Shown: positions 1 through 10,525 of the stretch, in pieces | Layout: every line of letters starts with the position of its first letter | How positions within the stretch are numbered: the stretch's first letter is position 1 | Assembly (NCBI GenBank): GCA_905221605.1 | Contig: CAJNDS010002535.1 | Location: 1,028,001 to 1,092,000 of the forward strand | Direction: 5' to 3' | Origin: Symbiodinium natans | Lineage: Eukaryota > Sar > Dinophyceae > Suessiales > Symbiodiniaceae | Length of the DNA stretch: 64,000 nucleotides | The notes under the pieces: generated by a model | What the model was told of the DNA's origin: nothing | Seen by the model: only the letters and a program-made list of their open reading frames with translations | Database searches by the model: none | Program-made: the position numbers and the translations under genes

Positions 1-16
1 ATTTCCGACTTGCGAC

Positions 17-608
17 ATGATGGAGTCGAGAAGCGACGAGATGCCGCCGGAAAGATCTTCTAAGCGGACTGCGGTATCCTTTCCTCGTCACCCAATGGTT
101 GGTCCTCACATAGGTGTTCGGCTTCTGAACGAACTCGGTGAGGTAGCCGTACTCAAACGCCCTGAGTGTGAAAAGCCATGTCTTTTAGGTTGTCCTGCAG
201 TTGTATGCATGCTTTTGTTGACGCTCGCTTGGTAGGAGTTGTGTAGGATGGAGTAGAGTTTGTGTGAGAAGCTGTAGTTTTTCCTTGCTTTAATGGGAAG
301 CGAACCTGAGAAACTCCTTCGTCGTTTTGCCTTTGCTTTGAAGTGTTTGAAGAAGAGCTTTGGCGTTTTGACACTCCGTTTGAAGGGTTTGGAGAACCCT
401 GAGTTGGTAGGAGAACTTAGGAAGTGCACCGTTTGAGTTGTGTACTTTTTGCAGTTTCACAGCGAGTGTGTTTTGCTGTGCTTTGGAGACACAGAAGAAC
501 TGTGACTTTGAAGTCGTCCTCCGGCCGACCTGACTTTGGCTCAAGGCTGTGAGTAAAAAGAAGACCGCTGTGCGCTTTGCTGTGTTTTGACATGGTAGCG
601 GAGCGTAT
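17..608 (+). other. Probable 5' leader of a retroelement; no gene seen
   Basis: No convincing protein is encoded here. The stretch lies directly upstream of a gag-like frame and is probably the leader or terminal-repeat part of that element (inference). At 535-545 it contains TTTGGCTCAAG, which equals the last 11 bases of the dinoflagellate spliced leader, about 65 bases before the gag start. The window begins inside this region, so the true left end of the element is unknown. Confidence 0.3.
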
Positions 609-1272
609 GTGAGCTCCTCGTGTGCCATGGCCAGTGCAGAAGAAGTTCCGGTTCCCTTGGACCCGGAAGAAGAGAACTTGCTCTTTGGGCAAGGTGGCCA
701 GGCTCAACCGGGTGTTGAACCACAGCAAGCTCCGAACCCAGCTCAGGCTGGTGGAGCTGCCTCACAGCCCATGCAAGGCGGAACATATGCTCAGGCAACG
801 CCCGTTGCCCCCCCAGTAAGTGTAGGGTTGGACCCTACTTTGCAGCAGATGCTTGTGCAAATGTTGCAAACACAACAAGAAATGATGAGGGCGATGAATC
901 GCCGCATGGACGAAGAAGAAAGGAGAAGAAAGCAGTTGGAAGATGCTCATGCGTCTGTGGCGAACCCGTTTGGTGCCGCAACAGCGTCAGGAAGTCCAAC
1001 TGGAAGTCCACATGCTGGACCCCCGGCATCCCCCGGTCCATCCACTGCCCCTCCGCCGAGCGGCGGTGGTGGTGGAAACCGAGCAGAGAAGTACCTGCCT
1101 TCGCTTCCTTTGCTGGATGCCCCCAAGATGGGGAAAGGCCGGGTGCATGAGTGCGAGGTGCTCGCCAGTTGGTTGACGATGCGTATGTCACTGAGCTGAG
1201 GGAAGCTATCCTGTTGGACCGCGAGATCCGGCAAACAGCTTTGCCCGTGCAGGTAGCGGTTTGTGTTTTCTA
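609..1272 (+). pseudogene. Retroelement gag-like N-terminal fragment, frameshifted
   Basis: The open frame runs 609-1199, with an in-frame ATG at 627 preceding ASAEEVPVPLDPEEE. It shows an acidic start, a Gln-rich helical stretch (LQQMLVQMLQTQQEMM then a run of Glu/Arg), a Pro/Gly/Ser-rich linker, and the segment YLPSLPLLDAPKMGKG. That segment resembles the region before the gag core in dinoflagellate Ty1/copia-type elements. Near position 1165 the sense continues in another frame (RQLVDDAYVTELREAILLD) up to a stop at 1270-1272, so one indel has broken the frame. The remaining gag, protease and polymerase are absent. Structural capsid protein is the family role; function here is unlikely. Confidence 0.55.
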
Positions 1273-2213
1273 ACGCAGCTGTTTGGGGGCTACCGACCCG
1301 GAAGGCACGGGAGGTTTTCCCTTCCGTGTTTTTGCATATGCATGCATTTCTTTATTTCTGATTTGAACAAATTTTGACTTGCTGATTTTCTGACTTCATG
1401 CATTGCTATGTCAGAAGTCATCAGCTGGCTCGTGAGAGCTGTCAAATTTCTTTAGGCTCGAGGCGATTGAGGCGCGTTTGGTGCCATCAGGTTCTGCCCC
1501 TTCCACTGCTCATCAGACCAGCCCGTGGTGCAATCCGTGGAAGACCGTGTGCGTCAGCTGGAGATACATTGCTTCTGTCACGCTCAGCGCATCTGTGCAC
1601 TGGAGGCTCATGCTGCACAGGTTTCCCCGGAGCAGGCTGACGCACGTGTGGTGCATCCCTCTGGTTAATTCCTGGGGCGGTTCTAATGTTGGGGTGTTGG
1701 GTTGCCTTGTGCTGGTTTGCTACGGCCTGCACCCTTGTGTCCCTAGGGGGTAGTGGCTTGCCGGCCTGCGTGTTGCGAATCTTCTCAGCAAGGGCTGGCG
1801 CCTCTGCCGTCTTCTGCGCTGGGCACACAACACTCCTTGCGCAAGACCCAGTCTCCCTGTCTGGGTTCCGTCTTTTTTGATCAGAAGGCCCATTCCCTCA
1901 GGGCTTCGATTTTGTCACAACAGAGCTGCATTGTCATCTCTGAACTCGAACCGAATACTGCCAATCCTGTGCAACAAATTGGGGTTTGCGTTTGCTTGCT
2001 GCAGACAGGCAATTTTGTGAGTTGAGCGGGGATTTTTGCTCTGGGGAGTGTTTTCCCTTCCGTGTTCTGCATTTTGTTCACTTCCGCTTGATCTAGGATT
2101 GAGGTTGCTTGGGTGTCTGGTTTTCTTCGGTTCGGTTCTGGTTGGTTTGTCCTTCGGTCTCTGGTTTTCCTGGGATTTGGGTGCGGTTCCGGGATAACTT
2201 TGCACCCTTTGCC
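1273..2213 (+). other. Retroelement-derived spacer with small coding remnants
   Basis: No intact gene. About 1540-1665 reads as a short sensible stretch (VVQSVEDRVRQLEIHC) that looks like a coiled-coil gag remnant but is closed by stops. The 17-base string TTTTCCCTTCCGTGTTT occurs at about 1315-1331, and a near copy ending GTGTTCTGC lies at 2051-2072. This hints at a short direct repeat, perhaps a degraded terminal or untranslated segment. Nothing else could be supported. Confidence 0.3.
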
Positions 2214-3155
2214 ATGGCAGTTCCGAGACCGTCGCGTTGGAATGCTGGTTAAGTGAACCCTGCTTACCGGCCACTTCGGTCTTCCGAGCCAGTGGCAACA
2301 GCTGCAGGGAAGTCTGTGCCTCGACCTGCTCATCACCGACCTTGCTTCGATCCATTGGCTGCCATCTCTGAACTGTATGGGCGTGACGATGTGGCTGGCC
2401 CTCTTCAGGCACAGAAACAGATCATCAGCGCGGTCTTGGCAGGATTCAGGCCACTGAGGCCGATTTTTCGCGGCGCCCGTCCTTCTGTCCCCGATGTGGA
2501 AATTTCTCTGCTGCCTGCGCTGGATGATGAGGCAACTGAAATACCGGCAGTGGCTGTTAGGCCGGAGCCCTCTGTGGAGCCGGATTCATCTAGTGATTCT
2601 GAACCCGAGGCGGCCAAGGATGTTCCACCTCCGCTGCTGCCATCGACCAATACCGTGGGCGCTGCATGGGATGAGGTGGCGACGACGCAGAGTGGCGGCA
2701 ATTCTCCGACTCTCTGCCCGATCCCGTGCGACACGTTGCCGTTGCCGGACGAGGCGGGTTTCGAGCTAGGTGTTGGGTCTCCGCAAGGCTCTCTGGAGGC
2801 CTTGGATTTTCAGGAAGTGGCAGCCTCAGGCGTGCCTGAGACTGTTCCAGCTCAATCGGTGTTTGCCCCTGGCTGCATTGACTCCGATGTGGATGAGTTT
2901 GGGTTTCTTCTCAATCCGGTGACGAAGGTGGTTCATGTGGCAAAGACTTGCTCTGCCACTCATCCAGCTTGCCAGTACAAACCACTTCACGGCTCTGCAA
3001 CTGAGAAACCTTTGCGGGCAGGTTGTGGCGTACGTGGTTGCCTTCGTGAGGGCGTTTTGCTGCGAAGCCAAGAAATCCCGAAAGGATTCCGGATGTGCCT
3101 TAAACATGGCTGCGGCCAGGATCCCAGGTTCAGAGCAGTCACGCATGGCTTGTGA
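2214..3155 (+). pseudogene. DIRS-like retroelement first frame, Cys-rich C terminus, interrupted by a stop
   Basis: The frame starts at ATG 2214 (MAVPRPSRWNAG), meets an in-frame TAA at 2250-2252, and is then open for 300 codons to TGA at 3153. The body is Pro/Glu/Ser-rich and acidic. The last 90 residues hold Cys-rich spacing, for example KTC then CQYKPLH, CGVRGC and MCLKHGC, suggestive of metal binding. I do not recognise a named family. The position just upstream of a DIRS-like gag in the same frame register suggests it belongs to the same element. The single early stop makes it a probable pseudogene; stop readthrough or an intron junction is the alternative. Confidence 0.45.
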
Positions 3156-3578
3156 TGACATTTCGGGAGTGTTTTCTCATGTTGACGACATCACGTTGCT
3201 TAGTGCACAGTTTCTACGCTTTCCTTGACGCTGCCCGCACGCCTGTGGGTGGCTGTCAGGCTGGGGAAATCAGTTCTCGTCCATGCAGCCCGCCGGGATC
3301 CCGCGGACCCGTCTGAGGAGGTGTATCTCATTGCTTGCCTTGGTTTTCCACCGTCAGATGCACGCTTGCTCTGACAGAAGGCGTATGGGCTGCAAGACGG
3401 TTCGGCTTACCTGACTCTGGCCATGGGCCCGTCACATGGAGTCGGGATTCAGCCTTGAACTGTGTTTTTCATTCCCTGGCATGTATGTCCATATCCTGCC
3501 TTGCTTGGCACTGTCACTGTGCGCTGACAGCGGCTAGAGTTATAAAAGTTTTGCATCTTCGCTTGCGATGTCGAAGCC
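3156..3578 (+). other. Spacer between two retroelement frames
   Basis: Multiple stops occur in all three + frames. A short sensible stretch near 3250-3360 (AVRLGKSVLVHAARRD) is too short to define. No promoter, repeat or RNA gene was recognised. Confidence 0.3.
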
Positions 3579-4901
3579 ATGACTCCACGCTGCAGGTGTC
3601 GGAAAGGTGTGTCCGGCAGTTCTTTGCCTTCAGGTACTTTGCTAGTGAGGCCTAGCTGTCTTGCGACGGCAGTCCGTGTCGACGATGCGGCTTTCTTTGA
3701 GACGATGCTTACGCAGTGGGGTGTCGGTTCGACTGTGCAGGCCGCTCTGAAAGCCAAAGGGTTTGATACGTTGTCTTTGGTGGCTCATGCTTTGCCACAG
3801 CCGGACCAATTGGAGTCCTTTGTCGTTTCCATACTCGGCCGCCCGGCCGGCGCGGCTCCAGAGGATCCTGTCCTCACACCGGACGCTGCAGCCCTGAGAC
3901 GCGTTGTCAAAGAGTCTTGCAGGCTGGCTGCTGGGCCATCGGCGGGGCCGTCACCTCTTGTGCAGTTGCTTGGTTCAGCCAAGCCCAAGTTCACTTTGGC
4001 TGAAGTCACTAAGTTGATCGCAGATTTTTCTGCAAAGTATCCCTCGGAATTCCTTCGCCCAGATTCTACACCAAGTGTCTCCCTGCTGCTTCGAGTGAAG
4101 GAAGGCCTGGACAACAAGTGTCTTTCATGGACCCCTTGGCGACTCAGGACGTCCGAACAGGAAGTGTCTGTAGTCGAGCAGCGCAGGCCACGGACGGACA
4201 TGGCCATGCTAGCGTCCCTGCTAGCGGTTCAGGAGACTGGTTCTTGTGAAGCGCATGTTCCCACGAACGGCCCCGTTGAGCCTGCCCTTCGCAAGTTTGT
4301 GGGTATTTTGCGCACGGCTATTGCTCTCCTTGACGGCATGCATCTTCTGCCGCTGAAGAAGATGCTTGAGAAGTTTGTCATGTTGGCGACCCAGGTGCCT
4401 CAGGACAAATCCTTGCGTTGCCCTATGCTGCAAAAGGTGATTGAGGCGGATAAGGTTCTGTGGGCTGGGATTGCCGTGCTGCAGGCTGAACACTCTTGGT
4501 CTCTGGCGGACGCCGTTGCGGAGATGACGCAGATCCGACCTGACCTTCATGCTGCTCTGGCTCCACGTGTCAAGTCGCAAGCCTCAGAATCTCTGAAAAG
4601 GAAAAGCCCTCTTGGTGATCGGGATAACAAGCCTCGTGCAGCTGGCAAAGCTGCAGCTAAATCTGCGAAGAAAGGAGGCAACAATCGCGGCCCTACCAAT
4701 TCGGGCAAATCTGGTCCCAAGGTGTCCCTGTCCAATTGGGCTCGCCAAGTGGACGGGGCAGGCCCGTGTATCCGCTTTCACACCGCCAAATGCCGTAACT
4801 CCAAGTGCCGCTTCAGTCACAAGTGCCCTATTCTGATGGCGGATGGGACCCCGTGTGGCAAGGATCACTCTGCCGCTACACACTCCAAGACCCCCCATTG
4901 A
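3579..4901 (+). CDS. Gag-like CCCH zinc-finger protein of a DIRS-like (tyrosine-recombinase type) element
   Basis: A 440-codon open frame. The central part is helical (for example LRKFVGILRTAIALLDGMH). A basic Lys/Ala/Gly-rich linker of about 50 residues follows. The C terminus is Cys/His-rich: CIRFHTAKCRNSKCRFSH then C-P-I-L and C-G-K-D-H, a CCCH-like knuckle. In dinoflagellate genomes such proteins usually precede a reverse transcriptase and tyrosine recombinase (known family pattern, recalled not searched). The true start is uncertain: the first 30 residues look non-conserved and VDDAAFFETMLTQWGV may mark the real domain start. Likely role is RNA packaging. The next frame is truncated, so the element is defective. 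Confidence 0.5.
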   Translation: MTPRCRCRKGVSGSSLPSGTLLVRPSCLATAVRVDDAAFFETMLTQWGVGSTVQAALKAKGFDTLSLVAHALPQPDQLESFVVSILGRPAGAAPEDPVLTPDAAALRRVVKESCRLAAGPSAGPSPLVQLLGSAKPKFTLAEVTKLIADFSAKYPSEFLRPDSTPSVSLLLRVKEGLDNKCLSWTPWRLRTSEQEVSVVEQRRPRTDMAMLASLLAVQETGSCEAHVPTNGPVEPALRKFVGILRTAIALLDGMHLLPLKKMLEKFVMLATQVPQDKSLRCPMLQKVIEADKVLWAGIAVLQAEHSWSLADAVAEMTQIRPDLHAALAPRVKSQASESLKRKSPLGDRDNKPRAAGKAAAKSAKKGGNNRGPTNSGKSGPKVSLSNWARQVDGAGPCIRFHTAKCRNSKCRFSHKCPILMADGTPCGKDHSAATHSKTPH

Positions 4902-5240
4902 AGGTCACCGGGAGTCCGGGAGTTCCGGTTTTGGCTTCCCAGGCGCCGGAGGAGCTCCTCATGCTTCGGTTGTTTTCCAGGAGGAGGCACCTCCCGATTT
5001 TGGTCCTCAGTCCAGTGCTACTGGTGCAAAGCTTCTTGCGCAGGATTTGCTTGCTGCGGATGGCGTTCTGTCCTGTGGTTCCGCGCTGAAACTTTTTGAT
5101 TTGGTGGTCTCGGAAGCACCGGATGTTGACGGCCGCTTCTCTGGGAGTCGTTCACTGTCGGCCGGTCTCCGTTCCAGGGGCTCCACAGGCTTGTGCGCAT
5201 CTTGCTTTTCTCACCCATTCTCTGTACAGGTCTTCAACAG
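4902..5240 (+). pseudogene. Truncated start of DIRS-like pol frame
   Basis: Just after the gag-like stop, the +1 frame (open from 4843) reads GAGGAPHASVVFQEEAPPDF, then LLAQDLLAADGVLSCGSALK, then SLSAGLRSRGSTGLCASC and HPFSVQVFN. This resembles the lead-in segment of dinoflagellate DIRS-like polymerase proteins. Sense stops at about 5240 where telomere-like repeat begins. No reverse transcriptase, RNase H or recombinase follows, so the element is 3'-truncated. Confidence 0.4.
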
Positions 5241-5250
5241 GTTCATTGAT

Positions 5251-5839
5251 CCCAAAAGCCTTAAAAACAACCTAGCCCTGAAAATTCTAAACTCGAAACC
5301 CGAAACCCTAAACCCGAAAAAGCCCTAAGAAGCCTTGGTTGGCAAACTTTAGCCCCAACAGAAGTACTGGGAGTTGAAAACCCGAAAACCCCCCATGCCA
5401 GAGGGAGATGTCACAAGGGTTTAGGGTCTAGGGTTTAGGGCAAGTATTTCGAAGCATTTTCAACACCCTGACCACAGAGGCAGATATCACAAGTGATTTT
5501 AGGCACGGGCCTCGAGCGAAAATGCAATTTCGGAACAGCAGACGTCACAAGCGACAGGTTGCAGATTTTACAGGCAACGTGTCTCTTACAGATGTAGCAG
5601 TAGGCAACCCGTGTCTATGAAAGTCACAAGTGACACTTTGGAGATGTCACGAGTGACCCGCCGCTCCGGTGTGGATCACAGAAGCAATCCCAGCACAATT
5701 CCTTCCTTTACACCCCTGCTCCATCCACGTTCACACGCACGCACCCCTTATGCAGGAGTAGGTTTCACGTTGTCCGTGGACTTGAGACCCTAAACCTTTA
5801 AACCTCAGCTGTACATGGCAAGCACGCTGAGCAGGCGCC
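5251..5839 (+). repeat. Direct segmental repeat, copy A
   Basis: It begins CCCAAAAGCCTTAAAAACAA and ends CACGCTGAGCAGGCGCC. It matches copy B at 6554-7165 almost base for base, apart from small indels and a 20-odd-base stretch (about 7078-7100) missing here. Both copies contain several AGTGAC/GTCAC motifs around 5620-5660 (copy A numbering). No coding role is seen. Confidence 0.85.
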
Positions 5840-5856
5840 ATGCTGAGGAGGGGGGG

Positions 5857-5860
<4 letters not shown>

Positions 5861-5895
<35 letters not shown>
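5861..5895 (+). repeat. Homopolymer run of 35 G
   Basis: An uninterrupted run of 35 G residues inside a longer G-rich stretch (about 5848-5920). Such runs can fold into G-quadruplexes. Exact length is doubtful in any assembly. Confidence 0.9.
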
Positions 5896-5896
<1 letters not shown>

Positions 5897-6553
5897 GGGG
5901 GGGCAGGGGAGGGGGTCTAGGATTTTTTCTTCACCTTGTAAACCCTACACTCGGGATCCCCACACCCTAACCTTCTCGAGAAGCGGCGGGGAGGTACGGG
6001 GCGGGGGATGTAGGGAAGGGAGCGCTATGGGGGTGCGGGGGTTGGGCATGCACTGGAACGCTGTAGATGAAGCACTGAAAGCGGGGGGGGCGTGGGGGTT
6101 GGGCATGCACTGGAACGCAGTAGATGAAGCACTGAAGGCATGGGGTGCTAGAGGGTAAGGGAAGGGCTTGGGTGGGGGGGGGGGAGGGGCTGGGGGTGAG
6201 GGCGGTACTCGGAAGCAGTGGGTCTTCACTGACGCCGCCCCGGGCTGGGGTCGGCGGATAACTCTTATAACCCCCATAACTACTCAACCCCACAAACCCC
6301 AAAACCCAACTGGGGGGGCTTAGGGGGGATTGAAAGGGGTTTAAGGGGGTTTGAGGGGGTTTTAGGGGGTTTAGCGGGTTTAGGGTTCAAGGCCATCCGG
6401 GGTGTTTTCGTTAGGGCCCGAAGGCCTTTAACGCTAAACTTCAAGAAGCACGTGAGCCCTGACAAGCTTAGGCCCTACACTATCCTGAGCTCACGAAACC
6501 CCTAGCACCTAAATCCTAAGACCTCACCCCTAAAAGCTTTAAACCCTAAAGGC

Positions 6554-7165
6554 CCCAAAAGCCTTAAAAAACAACCTAGCCCTGAAAATTCTAAACTCGA
6601 AACCCGAAACCCTAAACCCTAAACCCGAAAAAGCCCTAAGAAGCCTTGGTTGGCAAACTTTAGCCCCAACAGAAGTACTGGGAGTTGAAAACCCGAAAAC
6701 CCCCGATGGCAGAGGGAGATGTCACAAGGGTTTAGGGTTTAGGGCAAGTATTTCGAAGCATTTTCAACACCCTGACCGCCGAGGCAGATATCACAAGTGA
6801 TTTTAGGCACGGGCCTCGAGCGAAAATGCAATTTCGGAACAGCAGACGTCACAATCGACAGGTTGCAGATTTTACAGGCAACGTGTCTCTTACAGATGTA
6901 GCAGTAGGCAACCCGTGTCTATGAAAGTCACAAGTGACACTTTGGAGATGTCACGAGTGACCCGCCGCTCCGGTGTGGATCACAAAAGCAATCCCAGCAC
7001 AATTCCTTCCTTTACACCCCTGCTCCATCCACGTTCACGCGCACGCACCCCTTATGCAGGAGTAGGTTTCATGTTGTGCGATCTCCAACACCTATAAACC
7101 GTGGACTTGAGACCCTAAACCCCTAAACCCTCAGCCCTACATGGCAAGCACGCTGAGCAGGCGCC
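6554..7165 (+). repeat. Direct segmental repeat, copy B
   Basis: Near-identical to copy A at 5251-5839, in the same orientation, 1.3 kb downstream. The high identity indicates a recent duplication. The intervening 0.7 kb contains the long G run, a likely site of polymerase slippage or rearrangement (inference). Confidence 0.85.
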
Positions 7166-8384
7166 GCCCCACGTGGCTGCAGGTGCTGTGGTTAAAACCC
7201 TAAACCCTGAACCCTAAACCCCTGTTAACTCTAACTTTGTTTTTTTTAGGGTTTAGGCTTTGTGGCTGTTCGGGGTTACGTTGTTACGGCAGTGTTTAGG
7301 GGTTTAGGCTTCGGCTCTAGAGCCAAACTTCAAAGATGGCAGTCTACACTGCCCGACATATGGGGGTTTACGATATTAAGGGGTGCCTTATCGGGGTCCT
7401 TATTCTAAAGGGGATGCTACTATTCTGGGGTGTATATTAGGGGTCCACTATTTTTCGTAAACCCACATATGACTCCACACCCCAGCCCAAGTTCTGGTCA
7501 AAAAATAAGGCCCCAAACTCCCTAAACCCCTGAACCCGTCGACCTAAACCTCGAAGCACCCTAAACCCGAAACCCTAAACTTCAAGCCCTGGGGAAGGTT
7601 TGTGAGTGCTGAGGGACTTGGGTTGCGAGCGATGAGGACTGAAGTTGGGGTTGGAGTCGTGTGGTTGCTGGGCTTTTGGAGCACGGACACCTCTCCAGAG
7701 CCTCGCGGACATGGGGATTTAGGGTTTAGGGTTTAAACTCCACCTGCCTTTTTATGCATGATTGTTTACATGTCTCTGTTGCGCCATTTTGGCGAAAGCT
7801 CCGGGAAAATTCTTTCTTTTGCGCATTCTTCGGCAGCACGGCGCGCGTTCGAGAGGGTTCCTGGTATGCCTTTGTGCGCGCAACCTTCCACCCCAGCCCA
7901 AATTACCTAACCCTAAACCCTAAACCCCAAAATTTAAGCCCTAAACCCTGAACCCCTGAAACACCCTCAGCTCCCCCTGAGCTCAACCCAAGGTTTGAAA
8001 CATCCTCGAACCAGCCACTCAAGCCGCGCCGTGAGGTGCCTGGAACTGGGCGCAGGGAATTTCAGCTTCGCGCTGGGCCTGGCTCGGGCCAGGGGCGCAG
8101 AAGGACCTGGAGGTTTAGGGTTTAGGGTCTGTGGGTACCTTGAAGATCTTCTCCGAACGGCAGATTTCGTGAGCTCCAACAGAATATCCAACAGAAATCC
8201 AAGAAATCTCGCTTCCGCAGCCGCGGAGGCTGGATTTCATTAGTGGAGGGCCACAGTCTTCACTCGCGTCACCGATCCAAAACAGGAATGCTCCATTTTG
8301 TTGTCGTGGTTGTTGTTGTTTCCGCAGCATGTCGGCCTTACAAACTTCCTGGTCCCCAGTCTCGTCTTAGCCTCTTTGTAGAAG

Positions 8385-8606
8385 ATGGGCAACTCGTGCT
8401 GTGCCGGTGAGGAGAAATCCGCCGGTGAGGAGATATCCGCTTTCCAGAAGAACGCAGTGAATCTTGCGGATCAGCTTGGCGCGAGCGATAAGACGAAGGA
8501 GACCGTGGGTAAGGGAGCGAAGTCGATGGTCGACGGAGTCAACACAGGGGTCGCCGCAGGAAAAGATGGGATGAACCAGCTCAAGAACATGTGGGGCAAG
8601 AAATAA
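8385..8606 (+). CDS. Small predicted N-myristoylated, palmitoylated protein, 73 residues
   Basis: The ATG at 8385 opens MGNSCCAGEE: Gly2 with Ser5, the N-myristoylation context, plus Cys5-Cys6 suited to palmitoylation, so plasma-membrane or cilium attachment is predicted (inference from motif). The rest is hydrophilic, rich in Lys, Ala, Gly and Asp, with helix-prone LEA-like repeats (NLADQLGASDKTKETVGKGA) and a basic end MWGKK. Upstream, TCTTTGTAG at about 8372-8381 is a possible splice or trans-splice acceptor just before the ATG. The frame is intact and flanked by non-coding DNA on both sides. No named family is recognised. It is the best candidate for a host gene in the window. Confidence 0.6.
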   Translation: MGNSCCAGEEKSAGEEISAFQKNAVNLADQLGASDKTKETVGKGAKSMVDGVNTGVAAGKDGMNQLKNMWGKK

Positions 8607-10525
8607 AGTGGCGCAAACGGTACAGTTCCTCGCTGCCATATGCAAGTTTTCAGTGCATGCAGCAGCTGTACTACCTCTAGGATGATTTCGGCGAGTGTTT
8701 TGATGTCAGAGGCTGGGACTTGCTGCGGGGATTTCAATATCGCGCAGCCTGGGCATTCAGACATTTTCCATTCAGACATTTTCCAGTCAGAGGGCACAAT
8801 ACCGCGAATGTGAAAAAAGGAGAGACCCTCTGGCTTCAAGGCATTGTGTCAGATCCCTTTCAAAATCCCCCGCAGCACCTTGCAACACCTTACTAATATC
8901 ATATTTGAAAGTTGCTCTCACCGCCTCCCATCCCCATGGATTTAGTGAAGTGAAGTGTAGTAAAGTGAAGTGCAGTGAAGTATAGTATGCTATACTCAAA
9001 TATAGTCTAGTAGAGTATAGTATAGAACAGCATAGTATCGTAAAGTCTACTCTAGTTTTCACGTGAAGGTGTAGGGTTGAGGGGAGAAGGGGAGAAGGTT
9101 TAGGGCGTGGGGATCCCGGGTGTAGGGTTTAGGGTTTAAGGTGAAGAAAAAACCCCTAGACCCTGAGTTAGCCCCTGAATTAAGCTTTAAGCTCTTCAAG
9201 GATACAATATAGTATACTAAAGTATACTATATATAATATACTATAGTATGCTATACTCGGGGCTTTGAAGGCTGATAGACCATTAAGGCCTCCGCAGGTG
9301 AGGGCCTGGGGTTTAAGGGTTGAGGGGTTTTGTCTGAGACGGTTTCATGTAGGCAGCTTCCTTTATAAGAGTCGTTTCAGAGGCACTGTTTCAACCTCTA
9401 ACGTTCATTAGAGGCATAATATTTAACCACCTTAGGTTTGGCGGCTTAGGGGTTTGGGGGCTGCGGAGCTTTTTTTTGGGGGGTGCTTCTGGTTAAGGGG
9501 GTTCAGTTGCGAGGTTACGCGCTTTGTTCGCAGATGATTGGGCTTTCGAAGTAAGGGCTTCCGTGTAAATTACGTGGGGCGTGGAAAAGAAGGCCACCAG
9601 TCCCTCCATCAACTTCCTCTTCAAGAAATCCAGGGCCTTTAGTTAGGGCCTCAAGCCGAAATCCTAGGCCACCTGAACTCTAAACCCCGAGACCCGCAAG
9701 CTTAAGCTCAAAACCTTAACTTCTAGCCCCGAACTGACCCAAGCTCTCCATGCGAAACTGCTTGGCTTCTTCGAGTGGGCCACACACCATGGACAAAAAC
9801 CACCACCCACCCAACCGCATAATTAGTTTCAATTTCAGTTCCAAACCCTCTACTCTCCCCCCCAAACAAAAAGAAGAGAGAGAACAAACGAAAGCTTAAG
9901 CTCCAGATTCCCAAACTCTCAACCCGACAACCTGAGCCCCTAAACTTTTGACCTTTGACCCAAAAGCCCCTAAACCCTATAAACCCTAAACCCTAAACCC
10001 TAAAAACCCTAAACCCTAAACCCTAAACCCTAAACCCTAAACCCTAAACCCAGGGCCAAGGCCGCCCTCCACGTTGGGGGGCGGCGCTTAAGCCCTTTGA
10101 CCTCGATGGCACAAGCCGACCCAGATCGCGAGCCCGCCTCCCACAGCATGGGGGTCGGTAGCACCCATGATGGGCCCGGTACCGGAACACGTTCTCCTCG
10201 GGACCAGTACTGGTCCCTTTTAATAAAGTAACCCTAAACCTGAGGGCCCCTGTCCTTTCCAGGGCCAGCCTAGGACCCCCCACCGCAGCGTGCCCAAGGA
10301 CCAGGGGGCCTCAGGCCAGGCAGGGTGGGTGCTCAAAAGTCAGTTTTACCCCCTTGGACCCCCTGACCCCCCTGGACCCCCTTGGCCCTCCTGGCCTTTG
10401 TGGCCTTCCTCTGGCCCACGTGACGCCCCCCTGACCCCTTTCACCCCCTTGACCCGCTGCCCTTTTGGCCCCCTCTGGCCCCCTCCTGACCACACACCGG
10501 CCCCGGGGACCTCTATATTACCTTT
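8607..10525. other. Non-coding, telomere-like and low-complexity sequence
   Basis: 8940-9060 is a degenerate AGTGA/AGTAT pentamer stretch, and 9205-9260 is a TA-rich near-palindrome built from TATAGTATACT. 9970-10052 holds a CCCTAAA array. 10290-10510 is Pro-codon-like C-rich repeat DNA with CCCCCTGACCCC units. No gene is supported. Confidence 0.6.
9970..10052 (-). repeat. Interstitial telomere-type array (CCCTAAA)n
   Basis: About ten CCCTAAA units with small interruptions. On the - strand this reads TTTAGGG, the Arabidopsis-type telomere repeat also used by dinoflagellates. It is internal and flanked by unrelated DNA, so it is not a chromosome end. Confidence 0.9.

Larger units (their letters stand above)
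5241..8384. repeat. Degenerate telomere-like DNA with a duplicated block
   Basis: Scattered CCCTAAA and TTTAGGG units in both orientations are mixed with unique sequence. A 0.6-kb block at 5251-5839 is repeated nearly identically at 6554-7165. Between the copies lie a 35-base G run (5861-5895), G-rich filler, and a 54-bp tandem pair (about 6039-6145) carrying GGGCATGCACTGGAACGC. No convincing gene was found. Small open stretches in this interval follow the repeats and are not supported as proteins. Confidence 0.7.

Noticed and set aside
7783..7793. GCCATTTTGGC, an internal 11-base match to the spliced leader
   Set aside because: The flanking bases do not match the leader on either side and the string is itself a near-palindrome, so chance is likely; it is not an SL RNA gene.
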